Source of the DNA: Zanthoxylum bungeanum
Lineage: Eukaryota; Streptophyta; Magnoliopsida; Sapindales; Rutaceae
Direction of reading: 5' to 3'
Assembly: GCA_019454045.1 (NCBI GenBank)
Contig: SKCR01007819.1
Span: 124,001 to 188,000 of the forward strand
Length of the DNA: 64,000 bases
Shown piece by piece: positions 47,136 to 59,411 of this stretch. Below the pieces are notes generated by a model that saw only the letters and a list, made by a program, of their open reading frames with translations, did not search any database and was not told the origin of the DNA. Each line of letters begins with the position of its first letter. Within the stretch, counting starts at the first letter, position 1. The translations under genes and the position numbers were made by a program.

Positions 47136-50042
47136 TGATCGGTGAAATCACACACGTTACGCAAGCATATATCGCTCAAGTAGTATAAAAATATCGATCC
47201 CACGAGGACTTAATTTCTACTGTTGTTATTAATTATTGATACTATTTATTTACTAGTATCTAATTAAAGGGATAAGGGAATGATTGCTTGATTGGTTGGT
47301 TGAATGTGGTTTTGCTAAATATATATATATATATATATAATAAAACAAAGGAAATTAATAATAAAGAAAATAAATATCTAGGGTTGTGATTCCACATTGT
47401 GTTATTCTAATGATGAATTGATTCTCTTATATGTGTAATAAATAAGTCTGCTAACCTGGAAAACGAAAATATACAAAAGCCTCTGTCGATGCTCAGATGC
47501 AAACACCCAAATAATCCAAATAATCATATGTCTATGTTAACCAAGTTACCTGAATTAATTAAGTTCAAGTTCTAATTATGGCTACCCCCGCCCGACAGGT
47601 AAATGTCTATCCTTAAGGGAGATCGTGAGTTATTGAATCTAATGATGAAACCTAAAATCCATTTTCCAAGTTCATTTTAAGTTTACCACATCAATCTTAT
47701 TGGTGATCAGGCAACAAGAAGCATTAAGCTTAAGATTCAATAAACAAACTAAAGTATTAAACATAATATAATTGAATCAATTTTTAAGCATGTAAATTTT
47801 GTGCTTCATCCCTTCACTAGATTAAAAATAAAATGATGGGATTAGAGGATCCACTTTTACCATTTCTAATTTAGAAATCTCCCTTATTATAATATATAAA
47901 TTTGCATGATATTACCACCCGACCATATAGGTGGTATCCTGAATTAGTCATGTTATAATTAATTCCAACCGACCAAAAAGGCGGTATCCAGTTTAGTCAA
48001 GTTAAAATCAATCCCCACCAGAAAATTAACTACTAAACATAAAAAAAATAAAAAATAGATAAACTAATTCTATTATTGGAAATAAAAGTGCATAATTAAA
48101 AGTACTAAAATTAAATAAATAAAAATAAAATCCTTAGATCCTTATTCAGAACCTTAGAAAAGTATTACTACTACTAAAAATAAAAATACATAATTAAAAT
48201 AACTAAAACTAGACAAAGAAGATACAATCCTTAATCCCCTATTAGGAACTTCAGGAAGGTATGATTTTGCAAATGAAATCGGCCTGAATTTATAGGAAAA
48301 TCTTGGTGCCACGCGTCGCGATGCGTGCAACCTTGCGCGGCGCGACACGCGGTCGATTTGTGACACATGTCTGTGGCTTCCTGAGATGTTGACACGTGTA
48401 TGCATTTTCGTCGACAGTTGAATTATTGGCTCGACGTCGTGATGTGTGAGGTTGTGCGTGTCACGATGCCGACGTCAGCAATGACGTGTAGTGTCGGCAG
48501 CATTGAGATGATGACATGTGTCCGGCGTATGATAGCAAGTGATGTGATGTTGACACATGGCCGGCGTAAGTTAGCAAGTGCATATGATAGCAAGCTTTCT
48601 CTGATTTTGACACGTGGCCGACGCAAGTTAGCGGTCGCGACGCATAATTCCAATTTTACCCTTTTTGTTCGTTTTTCACTGTTTTGGCCCCGATTTGATT
48701 TCAGTGATTCTCGAAACTTTATTTATCTATAAAATAACACAAAACACATAAAAACATTCATAAAACCTGAGAAACAATACAAAATATTAGGTGAAAGGGG
48801 CGGGAAATAGTGATATATTTTTTGCTCATCACACCCTCAAACCTAACATTTTGCTAGTCCTCGAGCAAAACAAAAAAAATAAAATAAATAACTAAAACTA
48901 AATTAAACTAAGCCACTTTCGTAGGGATCACGGTTGCATTTAACGTATACAACAAGCCTTTAAACCCCTAGGTGTCCCTAGTGGACGAGTTGTAGTCTCA
49001 TGAGGGTTTACTGTGACGATACACACAAACGTCAATCTAATACACACAAAAGTAAAAAGTCAAAAGAAAAGAAAGAAATAAAATAAACGAAAATAATAGT
49101 TATATACACAATGTCCTCAGAGAATGTCTAGCAACAAAGTTAAAGGAACCTTCAAAATGCAAACTACAACTAAAATCCTTTCCTTTGAACAAAGTATCTA
49201 AATCAGACTCCGAGTGTGTGTGTGTGTGTGAATAGTTCTGCAAACAGCTTCGATTCTAAGTTATCAACTAAGTGAGTTTGTCTCAATTCTCAGCAGTTAA
49301 TGGGTCAAACCACCCTGACTATCTAAAATTGTTCTGTCTACTACAATCTGCGCAAAGTGAGGTATGTGATTTTTTTTTTTGCAACATCTTTAATCCATGT
49401 AGCGAGCTTTGGGCCAGTGACTCCCAAACTAGTTGGCTTTAGGGCACTAGGTGTTAAAACACCCATATGGACTTAATTACTCGGATCTAAGATGTTAAAA
49501 GTTCTACCGTTTGACGCGAATAGTCACTGCTTACTGAGGCAAGACGCCTGGTTACTAAGTAAGAACTTTTTATTCTTTTTTTTTCATCATACAACACATC
49601 ATAACTAAATGTAGACAGAAACAGATATTCAGGCAAACGATCATTCATCAACCACCGATTATTTAAACTGGTCACTTTGTCGATTCCTTATTATCTAACT
49701 ACAACAAAACTATTTTTTTAAGTGCATATGAGCCTGACCTAGATATTAGGTTCAAAGTATAGGATAAAAGTGAAATAAGCATTTATCTTTTCCTATAACT
49801 TTTTACTAAGACAAACAATCTTATCATATATATATATATATATATATAAGCATGCATACAAAATAAAACACACAAAACATGCAAAACACACGACATGCAA
49901 GAATAAAAATATGCAGGAACGAAAAAAATTGACGGAGAAGATAAATAAAAACACACAACCTCACCCCAAACCTAAACCTAGCATTGTCCCCAATGCGTTA
50001 CAAAACAAAAGAAAGATAAAGGAACAATGTTACCATGATTTT

Positions 50043-50270
50043 TCAGTCCTCAGCTTCCTCGCCCTCCTTGCTACTGTCGCCCGGATAGGGTGGAATCCGA
50101 TCATCACTCAATCCATGATTATGTGCCATTTGTCGAAGCAGTTGAGCGATGTAGTCGACCCGAGATTCTAACCGATCTACTCGTTGTGATATGGAGCGAG
50201 ATCGTGATGGTCTTCGCGCTGGTTGAGGTTGATGTGGTGGTACAGGTGCTGATGAGGATGACCCGGCATG
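50043..50270 (-). pseudogene. C-terminal coding remnant in element E
   Basis: On the minus strand a frame of 75 codons ends with TGA at 50045-50043. It is rich in Pro, Arg and Ser, then has a likely coiled segment RVDRLESRVDYIAQLLRQMA and an acidic tail ending SSKEGEEAED. An in-frame stop at 50273-50271 marks its upstream limit, only about 20 bp from the primer site. Its position suggests the tail of a gypsy polyprotein brought next to the primer site by a large deletion. I cannot assign a function; the coil-like segment could be a Gag or extra-ORF tail. It may also be chance, but its base composition (GC-richer than its surroundings) favours a coding origin. Confidence 0.5.
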
Positions 50271-50293
50271 TCACGCGGGTGACCCGGGTTTGA

Positions 50294-50311
50294 TCCCCGG
50301 CAACGACGCCA
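50294..50311 (-). other. Primer-binding site of element E (Asp-tRNA type)
   Basis: The minus strand reads TGGCGTCGTTGCCGGGGA, one base from the Athila-type site TGGCGCCGTTGCCGGGGA, 6 nt after the LTR end. Confidence 0.85.
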
Positions 50312-50539
50312 AAAACTTGATCGGTTAAATCACACACGTTACGCAAGTGCACGTATCGCTCAAGTAGTATAAAAATATCGATCCCACGAGGACTTAATTT
50401 CTAATGTTGTTATTAATTATTGATACTATTTATTTACAAGTATCTAATTAAAGGGATAAGGGAATGATTGTTTGATTGGTTGGTTGAATGTGATTTTGCT
50501 AAATAAATAAATAAATAAAAATACAAAATAACTAGAAAA

Positions 50540-50674
50540 TATGACTGTGCTCACAACAAATGTGACTGTCCTTATAAAAAAAATATAACTATCCTTAAAA
50601 AAATGTGACGGTCTTTGTAAAAATATGATTGTCCTTATAAAAAAATAACTTTCCTTATAAAAAAATGATTGTCC
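50540..50674 (+). repeat. Short degenerate tandem repeat
   Basis: About six units of roughly 20-25 bp, consensus ATGACTGTCCTTATAAAAAA with many changes. They follow the truncated E LTR. Confidence 0.7.
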
Positions 50675-50985
50675 AAGTCCGAACTCTTATCATCGATGAC
50701 GGTTCTCTTCGATGCTAGCAACCGCGTTTGGCCCTTTTCCGCGCTTCTTTCAATTTCCTTACATTCTAGCTGAAGGTTTAGTTTAGCCTTTACTTAGAGA
50801 GGGGCAGAGCCGTACCACGCCCTTCTTAACACTAACGGTTTCCTCCAAGTTGCCCCATCCTGTGTCTTTCAGAATAGCCTGCTTGAGGGGCCTGAAAAGT
50901 CACCCGCTAACTTGGTTGATGCGGAATCCAATGCCGGTGATTTCAGGGAGTTAGATCGCATTTTCTTCAACTTTCTTACATAAAA
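50675..50985. other. GC-richer non-repetitive block, possibly organelle-derived
   Basis: Composition and word use differ sharply from both flanks (for example GCGTTTGGCCCTTTTCCGCG and GAGAGGGGCAGAGCCGTACC). I find no match elsewhere in the window and no long open frame on either strand. Its style resembles plant mitochondrial DNA, so a nuclear copy of organelle DNA is one possibility; a fragment of a host gene or of another transposon is equally allowed. Confidence 0.3.
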
Positions 50986-51808
50986 TATGACTGACCTACA
51001 AAAAAAGTGATTGCCTTTTCTTTCTTTTCAGGAATTTTGGATATTGGGTGTTAATTGTATGACTGAGTTTAAATTAAATGATAATTATATTTATTATTAA
51101 ACCATTAAAAAAAATTGAACAAAAAGAGCAGTTACCTAAAATTTGTCGAAGTCAATGTTTATCTTTTGCGTGATTCATATGGTTTATTTTTATGACAATT
51201 GAAGGGCTTTTAATTTATGTAACTAACTATCATCGATGCCAATTTATTTTCACAATGTTCGTCTTTCTAGTTGCTTACCTACCACGATGGAGATTAATTA
51301 AATGTGAAATTTCAACAAATTATTATAATGTTTCCTTTTAGAAACTTTCACTATTGGGAAAATTAATTTTTAATTGACTATTTATTTACATAATTCCTAT
51401 TATTCAATATATATATTTAAGGTAAATGTCCATCATATCCCTATATTTTGCTTCAATTCCCCGTCACATCCCTATAATTTGAAAATATATCTTAAAACAC
51501 CATTTGTTTTAAAGTTTATGCTTAGTTTGATAATTTTACTCCTAAAAAATTTAAATAATTAAAATAAATGACAAAAACTTCCATTTTAACCCCCAAAAAA
51601 AGTTATTTAAATTAAAAAGAATTTAAAATTGTCACTTAGCAAAAACTTTCTTTCTAACAAAAAAAAAAAGAAAATTATTTAAATTAAGAAGGATTAACTA
51701 TAAATATAATTATTTAATTATTATTCTTTAAATTCACATTATAATTATTAATCATGTAAAATGTATTTCATATGAGAGAAGATATATCAATATTAAGTTA
51801 GAGTATTA
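50986..51808. other. AT-rich spacer, nothing recognised
   Basis: AT-rich sequence with poly-A/T runs and no supported gene. Two similar phrases (CATCATATCCCTATATTTTG near 51431 and GTCACATCCCTATAATTTGA near 51464) form a small direct repeat. Confidence 0.6.
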
Positions 51809-52424
51809 TGTTGTAAATTCTCTAAATAACTAGTTTATGTGTAGGAGAGATATGTCTCTTAGAAGTGTCTTGTGGGAAAGACACAAATGTGAAGGGATAT
51901 ATCTCCTAAATTCAAAGGATATATCTATAGGCCTTTAAAGGCATCAGGAAATGGTACAACCCCTAGGAGGGTTACACCATATGCCAAATGGTGCCCTCAA
52001 AGACCGGAAATTATATTATGTTTCAGGTGTATATGTCATCTCTCTCACAACAGTTGGGCCCCACAACTGTGTGGGACCCAACTGCTGTGAGAGATATAAC
52101 ATATACACCCGAAACATGATATATTATCTCCTCAAAGACACTCTTTCATGCCTATATAAAGAAGGCTTTGGATTCATTCTAAGACATACAAATATTTCCA
52201 ACATTCTTTAAAGTTAGAGAGTCAAGTTCATAGTCAAGAAAGTTTCCTCCATTTTCCTTGTTCAAGTTCTTGTGGAAAGATTGCCCATTCTACAAGAAGC
52301 ATCCAAGTAATCCTAGGAGAATGTTAGCCACAAAACTATTCGTAGAGTACCGAGGCGGGGCTAATAAGTTCTTAAAGACAGAGAGTCATCTCGGCTTGGT
52401 TTAAGATAATTATTTTCTTCAACA
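51809..52424 (+). mobile_element. Possible small solo LTR with TATA box
   Basis: This 616-bp block starts TGTTG and ends CAACA. It has a good TATA box (TATATAAA, 52153-52160) and LTR-like layout downstream. No 5-bp flanking duplication is visible (TATTA against CATTT), so the assignment is tentative. The frame at 51951-52211 has no domain and overlaps the hairpin. Confidence 0.4.
52020..52115 (+). repeat. Long imperfect hairpin
   Basis: Two 45-bp arms (52020-52064 and 52071-52115) with 5 mismatches flank a 6-bp spacer. Pairing extends outwards for about 12 bp more through ATATTATG-like arms. It lies upstream of the TATA box at 52153. Confidence 0.85.
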
Positions 52425-52977
52425 CATTTCCAGGTTTTTCTTATTTCTCAAGTTCCATGTTTATATTTTATAATTGAGATTTTGATTGAGTGATGCATGC
52501 CAAATTAGATTTAAAACACTTTATTACTAACAATTTTAAGAACTTATTAAAAAAATTTGTGTTGTAAAATATAATTTGTTCCTATGATTCACGCATACAC
52601 ATCTCATTGTGATATGCAATCTGGAAAGAAATATTGAAAAAAAAAATAGGACATGACTTTAAATTGACAAAGTGTATTTCATTTTTGTTGTTGTCCTGTT
52701 TGTTGAAAAAAAATAAAAAACCAAAACCAAAATTTGATGTGAAACAATGAGATTCGTCACTTTCATGGAATTTAAAAAATAAAAAATAAAAATTGCATCA
52801 CGTTGCATTGTGACCATTCAATTCTTTATCATGATGTATTTTGTTCTTCCAATATGCCTCCATGCCCTTTGCAATTCATGAAAAAATTAAGCATTGAAAA
52901 AAAAAAATTGGCTATTACAATGGCTTCACTTTTGAGAAAAAAAAAATGAACTCACTTTTTGATTTTGGTTTATCATT
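52425..52977. other. AT-rich spacer, nothing recognised
   Basis: Poly-A/T-rich sequence with no conserved frame, terminal repeat or match elsewhere in the window that I can see. Confidence 0.6.
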
Positions 52978-55900
52978 TGTCACATCCCGGTATTTCCGAG
53001 CATGTGATGGGCAGGAGACGGTTTAGCCATCACCCGAACCCCTAATAAACACTGCTAGTTGTACTGAAATGACTGACTCACAGCACACAATCATGTATAT
53101 ATATATATAATAACTGACATAATATTCTATACATATACATGTCCCTATAGCATATCTTGACATCATCTGACACTGACGATATGGCAAGACTCTGAACTGA
53201 CGCCCGAGGTGTGTAATGATTGCCGCTGGGTCCCGTCTCCCCCAATCAATTCCTAAACCTGTGGCCTGCAAAAACAACTGGAAAGTGTGGTGGGTCAGGT
53301 CTTTTGAAAAACCTGGTGAGTGAATACTGGAGGGCCAATAAAATAGTATGAAGTGAAATACATGATTAAATTGAAACATAGTATAAGAGAGTGTTAAAGT
53401 ACTGAATTACGACAACATAAATAATAAGCTAAGAATCCAATGTGGTAATTCAAATATGGATACATGACATAAAGATCAGGAACTTAATCTAACTGATAAC
53501 TAAATACATGATTGAACCTGACTTTACTAATCTGAGCTGTTGCCCTGAACCTGACATGGATCTGTCATAGACTAAATAATTTGCTTTATGTCATGGCTTA
53601 AATGTTGTATGGTGACTCGAATCTGCATGAACTATATTTGAGCTGTCTGAACTGAGAACTAACTATTGACATCCTAATCTGCTAACGTGAGCTGAATCAA
53701 CGTGCTCTGACTTGAAACTATGTGAACTAAACCTGATTCTGAAATCTACATGACCTATACTGGATCTACCTGTAATGAAAGCTGCCTACTGAACATTACT
53801 TAATCCTAACTGAGGGTGCATGAGTTAACTTGAATATCTAATTTGAACATACATATATCCTGAATGTCTAAGCTGGATAGGTTAGAACTGCGCCTAGCTA
53901 CTTGAACTGTAATGCAGGTCTAACTACCTGAACTGTGAATGGATAGACCTAAAAACTGAACCAGACATGCATAGACTGATCTGATTATTTGGCCTGGAAT
54001 GTATGATCTGATTATCTGGCTTGGAACGCATAGTATGATCTGAATATCTAATTTAATGCATAAGTTACACTGACCTATCTGAACTACATATGCATGAGCT
54101 AATTTGCTAGCTGGGTGAATTGAAAACTGCATGTGGACCGTGATCATGAAACTAATGCATGCTATAACCCAAACCACCCATACCCGTGGCAAAAGCCATC
54201 CCAAACCCGTAGTGGCTTGGTTCTAATCTAACATTTGCATGAATCATGAAATCTGGGATTGACTACATGAACCGCAACCTACGAATCTGAAACTATCATA
54301 AGCTAAAATGTTATATGCTGACCAGAGTCTGAATGATCTAAATCAACATTCTACAGGAGCTAGACATGACTATCAGAACCCATGACATGCATAGTTGAAG
54401 TTGTAATGTAACATGACATGGATGAATTACTTTTAAGAATGTAATTAATTATGAAAGCATGAAATTCATATCTGAAAATCGGTATTAAAATCAACAGTGC
54501 TGTAAAAATAACTGCTTTTGAACTAATAAAATATAAACTTGGTTCATTCTCAAAAATCTATATGGAAATCTTGATGTGAAAATCTGAAATCTCAAGTAAG
54601 TGGAAAATCTGTAGAAAGCCTGAACTCATAAAAACATAAACTGGGTTTATTCTAAAAAATCTCTGCAATTCTCATAAAACAATTCCTTATGAAAACTCTT
54701 TCTTAAAACATCTTTTTTGTAAGTCTGTCTCTGAAAATCTGAGTGTCTGCCAAAAACTTGACGCATGGGGGCGTTACCTATCGTCGTCCCCCCATACGCC
54801 TAACTAGAGCCAGGAGTTCAAATCCATGACATTGGGGCTTTACGTATCATCGTCCCCCAAAGCATGCCACTATATGTCCCTGAAACTAGGGTCTAGAGGC
54901 ATTACGTATCGCCGTCCCCCAACCAACAATCTAGAGTCGGGGTGTGAATCTATGCTACCCTCCAAACTCTGAATCTAGGATATAGGGGCATCTGCCATCC
55001 CTAGTCCTGAACTGCGTGTGCACACGATATCTGTATCCGTCAATTCCATATCTGAGTCAAGTTACATACTGTGGTGGGTTTTCCCCACATGCCTCAAAAT
55101 CCAAAGAAAATCATAAAAGAACTTATTTTAAAATATCAAAAGCATAATAACATGTCATAATCTTGAAAACTGAAAAAAAAATGAGTTTTGAAAACAGACA
55201 TGTATGATTCATGACTAGCTTGAGACTGATAGGTCTAATTTGAAAACACAACTGGCGAAGATGCTGAATTCTTGAACTACAAGTCTATGAATGCACTGTG
55301 AATTATGAAGAACTAAAACCGATGCATGTTGCGACATGGGATATATATGTGAAAGACATGGCATAACTGAACTTAAAAACTAAGAATTGAATATCTAAGC
55401 TGTGATACATAGACTGAGACATGAACTGAAAACTAATATGGCTACATAACCTGAATACATAGAGCAAATACCAAAACTGAAGTTATAAATTAGAGGCATG
55501 AACGATATCAAATGACATAAGCTGAATTAACATATTTGAAGGCATAAGAGAAATTATAAACTAAGTACAATAAACTGGTTGCACAAGTTTAGAGATAGCA
55601 TCAAATAGAGAAGCAAAAAGAAAGGATATCATCAACTCACAGACTGAGGCTCCATCGCCAGTGTGCTGGAATGCTGCTGAAGGATTTCATGCAAGTTGCT
55701 CACTGAACTTGTGTCCAAGTATGGTTAGCATACCTGAACTAAAGACCATGTTGTTTAACTTAGCTAAGATGACTTGAAATTCCCAAGCTGTCTGTTTATG
55801 AAATGCCCAATTTAGCCTGACATGCCCATTATCTCATCATTCTTACCCAAGACTCTAACTTGGCCCAAACTATAACTTTCACACTCAAATACATTTACAT

Positions 55901-56377
55901 CATCAATACTCATCACAATATATCAATCATAGCCTAATTTTATTTACCAGAGACTCATTATATTTATCATATTACACACATCACAATTTAAAAATAGATT
56001 TTTATCAACAAGCCATTTGACCAAGCCTTACTAATAGGCTTCATGCATCATTAACTTCACAACAAGCTTAATAAATATAATGTTCATCAAAACATACATA
56101 CAGAAACATGATTTCCATAATTAACAAAGAAATTACATTTTGCTATAAGCATTATTTTACAATCTTTGAAAATTCTCAACACACATTAGGTATGAATTCA
56201 ACAAACTGTAACATATAAACATCAATATCCACACTACACTCTTAAATAAACTAAACATCAAGTTTAACCAAATTTTAACATTCCAACAAATAACTTATAT
56301 TTAACATAAATAATTAGTCAAGTTACTAATTTACAACTTCAAACTTGTTACTACATTTTAATACAACTATAGACACT
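52978..56377 (-). mobile_element. LTR of chromovirus-like family G, truncated
   Basis: It begins TGTCACATCCCGG on the plus strand, comparable to TGTAACATCC of F. It shares with F the order of a GCAAAACAA stretch, the GTTACGTATCG hairpins (54765-54930) and the GTTACATACTG(T/A)GGTGG line (near 55062 and 34386). The remaining sequence is diverged, with many CTGAACTG-like words. It lacks the counterpart of the last 0.7 kb of F and abuts element H. The frames at 53023-53379 and 53920-54204 are not conserved. Confidence 0.72.
54765..54930 (-). repeat. Constant-loop hairpins in LTR G
   Basis: ATGGGGG/CCCCCAT (54765-54771/54789-54795) and TTGGGG/CCCCAA (54832-54837/54855-54860) enclose GTTACCTATCGTCG- and TTTACGTATCATCG-like loops. 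A third loop copy near 54901 has a worn stem. Confidence 0.75.
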
Positions 56378-57930
56378 TGCATTTTTGCATGAAAGCCTGA
56401 TGATGAGCCTCGTTTGGAGGCACTACCCAATAAGTTGCGGAAGTCACGGGAAATGAACGTCGGAAGGGAAAATTCAAAAATAAGTACATCCTCAGATTTA
56501 ATTCATTTGTTTAGCCTTGGGTTTGCTCGATTAATCCATGTTTTAACTTTTGGCCTCGGTCCAAAACCCCCGCAACCCACACACAACCAAGTCACACGCC
56601 CAAGCCCACCAAAGAACCAACCCACGCGCCCAAGGCCCAACAAATCCCATCCAAAATATTCAAAACACATTTAACACATGTCACAAATCAAATTAAATCT
56701 CATTCCTAAATTAAATGAATCTCATTCCTAATCTAAATAAATCACCTACTAAATTAAAGATATTCCCCCACCAAGAATACAAAATTTATTTCCCTAAATA
56801 ATTTAATTAAATACACCCCATATTTATTTGATTTGTTTCCCTTTTTGAGCCATGCACACACAAGGAAACCCTAGCATGCACCATTATAAAAATGGACATG
56901 AACCAAACCCTAGGTCTTCCTTGGCTCCACATAGAAAACAAAAACCCTAAATTCCCACACACTCTGTCTCTCTCGGCCAACTACAAAAACAAAAACACAA
57001 ACCCTAAAGACCATGAAACCCCGATCTCTTCACGCCCTTTATCTCTCTCGTCTCTCTCTCATAAATAGACCATGCAGTAGCCAAAATAAACCCTAGACAC
57101 AGCCTCTCCTTCACTCTCCAAAACCTCAGGCTTCACGACCTAAACTCCCATTCACTCACGGCAAACAACGATACAAAAATAATAAACAGCGTGAGTCAAC
57201 AACCCTCGAGCCCTTGATCCATCCATTAACAATGAAACCCTTAACACCACTCACAATTGCCACAAACAGACACACGCCACTTCACCGCCCACCAAGCCAA
57301 GAACGCAACAAGCACAGCCTCTAAACTGCCCTCCACCGCTTCGCACAGACACGTTAAATCCTCAGCCCACTCACGTTAAAACAAACCTGACACCTCACGC
57401 ACAGCCATCCTAAATACACACACAGCCCTCACTTTCGGTAAAAAAAAAAAAAAACAAACCAAATAACCACAAACAAAGCTCCCTCCAAACCGAACACACA
57501 ACAGCCTTCCTCAACTGAACAAACTTAACCCTTCAATTAACGAAAATCAACTCACGAAACAGTGCCCTGTTGCATCCAAAAACAGTCCAAAATAGTCCCA
57601 AAAATACCCCAAAATCGTGACCCAATACACTCCAAAATAGTCCCAAAAATCGATCCCAGAACAGCAGCAAAATAGTACGAAAATAGTGAAGAAAAACAGC
57701 GGAAACGGCAGTCCAAAGCAGCGGCAAACCAGAAAAATAACGGAGCATTAACCCTTCCGGTGACGACGTGATGCACTTCCGAGGAGCATCTTAAAAGGTA
57801 AGACCTGGGGGCCCCCCTTTTATTATCTATCTTTTCAGTTATTCTTTGTCGATCATTCGCATGCATCGTTGTGTTTTACGTATGGTTTCATGTGTGTTGG
57901 GTTGATGATTGAGTGCTATCCCTTGCGGTA

Positions 57931-59235
57931 TAACGGATGGAAATCCAGACATAAATTCCGTAGCCGAATCTGAAAGGACGGTAGTGCGGTCTGTACTTGT
58001 GATACAACTCCACTTACCGCTTGAGGAACTTTCCTTCACGTGATTCATTTTGGTATTTAATTTCGTGTTTATTGTTCCGCCTTTTATTTTCTATGTATTT
58101 ATTTTCTTGTTTATGCATTATTGCTTGATGCACATGGGCTAATCACGTTGGTTTAAAGGTCCTCTATTTGAGGGAGAAAAAGCCTAAAAGGCTACCTTTA
58201 CCATGATATTTTGCCGCGCCGGATGAGGTATGCTCGATTGAATGTGAAATAAGTTCAATCGGGCATACGAGATCCCATATAGATGTCGGCCTTGGTCGCA
58301 TCTCTTTTATTTAATTATGCATTACTATTTAGTGCGCATAGGCTAATTACGTTGGTTTAAAGGTCATCTATTTGAGGGAGAAAAAGCCTAAAAGGCTACC
58401 TTTACCATAATATTTTGCCGCTCCTTTTAGTCTGTTATTTACTTTTCGCATATTATTTCTTTGTTTGTTCATGCATTATTGCTTGATGCGCATGGGCTAA
58501 TCACGTTGGTTTAAAGGTCATCTATTTGAGGGAGAAAAAGCCTAAAAGGCTACCTTTACCATAATATTTTGTCGCGCCGTTTTAGTCTGTTATTTACTTT
58601 TCGCATATTATTTCTTTATTTGTTCATGCATTATTGCTTGATGCGCATGGGCTAATCACGTTGGTTTAAAGTTCCTCTATTTGAGGGAGAAAAAACCTAA
58701 AAGGCTACCTTTACCACAATACTTTGTCGCGCCTTTTATTATTCCGTTATCTACTTTCCGTATATTATTTCTCTGTTTATTCATGCATTGTAATCTAGTG
58801 CGCATGGGCTAATCAAGTTGGATTAAAGGTCCTCCGTTTGAAGGATAAAAGCCTAAAAGGCTACCTTTACCACGATATTTTACCGCGCTGGATGAGGTAT
58901 GTTCGATTGAATGTGAAATACGTTCAATCGGGCATACGAGATCCCATATAGATGTCGGCCTTGGTCGCATATCTTTTATTTAATTATGCAATGCTATTTA
59001 GTGCGCATGGGCTAATCATGTGAGTTAAAGGCTATCTTTGCCACGGTGTCTTGCAGCGCCCTTCCCCTATTGACTTTTCTATACATCTTTGTTTTGGTTG
59101 TATTATGTTTGAGTGTTTGCTTCTAACGGTATATTGGATGGAAACCCAGACATAAATTCTGTAGCCGAATCCAAATGGACTGTAGTGCGGTCTGTACTTG
59201 GGATACAACTCCACGTACCACTTGAGAAACATTCA
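57931..59235 (+). repeat. Two similar blocks bracketing a tandem array in LTR H
   Basis: The blocks 57931-58030 and 59115-59225 share TAACGGATGGAAATCCAGAC-like text, GTAGCCGAATC and GTGCGGTCTGTACTTG. Between them is the array described next. This looks like expansion by repeated unequal exchange. Confidence 0.8.
58129..59060 (+). repeat. Six-copy tandem array in LTR H
   Basis: Units start with GCGCATGGGCTAATCACGTT at about 58129, 58333, 58486, 58641, 58798 and 59002 (the last is shorter). Each has AGCCTAAAAGGCT, a small hairpin, and CTACCTTTACCA. Two spacer types alternate: a long one (58220-58331, 58890-59001) with a 14-bp inverted repeat TATGCTCGATTGAA/TTCAATCGGGCATA, and a short one (TCGCATATTATTTCTTTG...). 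Confidence 0.88.
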
Positions 59236-59280
59236 TACATCTTTCCATGTCATTTTAGATACCACTTTGGTAATCTCGTT

Positions 59281-59411
59281 CAAACGTGTTATCAAACGCT
59301 ACTCGAACGCATGCATTATGTTTACCGTTCGAACGCATTCTCAAACACTACTTGAACGCATGCATTCTGTTTGCCATTCGAACGCATTTTCAAACGCACC
59401 ACGAACGTGCA
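59281..59411 (+). repeat. 52-bp tandem repeat in LTR H
   Basis: Two and a half units built on TCGAACGCATGCATT and TTCGAACGCATT. Confidence 0.8.

Larger units (their letters stand above)
47136..50530 (-). mobile_element. Internally deleted gypsy element E
   Basis: On the minus strand: a truncated 5' LTR (about 50530-50318, ending CGATCA), primer site of tRNA-Asp type, a 1.49-kb interior (50317-48832), then the 3' LTR (48831-47136, 1696 bp). The interior keeps the primer site, a short C-terminal coding remnant and the 3' non-coding part, but no protease, reverse transcriptase or integrase. The primer site points to the Athila clade. It inserted in the A3 3' LTR and its right end is truncated. 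The (AT)10 at 47319 replaces an AAAT repeat present at the same place in other E copies. Confidence 0.85.

Noticed and set aside
51951..52211. Possible cellular gene of 86 codons
   Set aside because: Half of it is the inverted repeat at 52020-52115, and no domain or codon bias supports it.
57533..58048. Hydrophobic minus-strand frames resembling membrane proteins
   Set aside because: They arise from repeated AATAGTCCCAAAA words in LTR H, which read as Phe/Leu/Trp-rich peptides.
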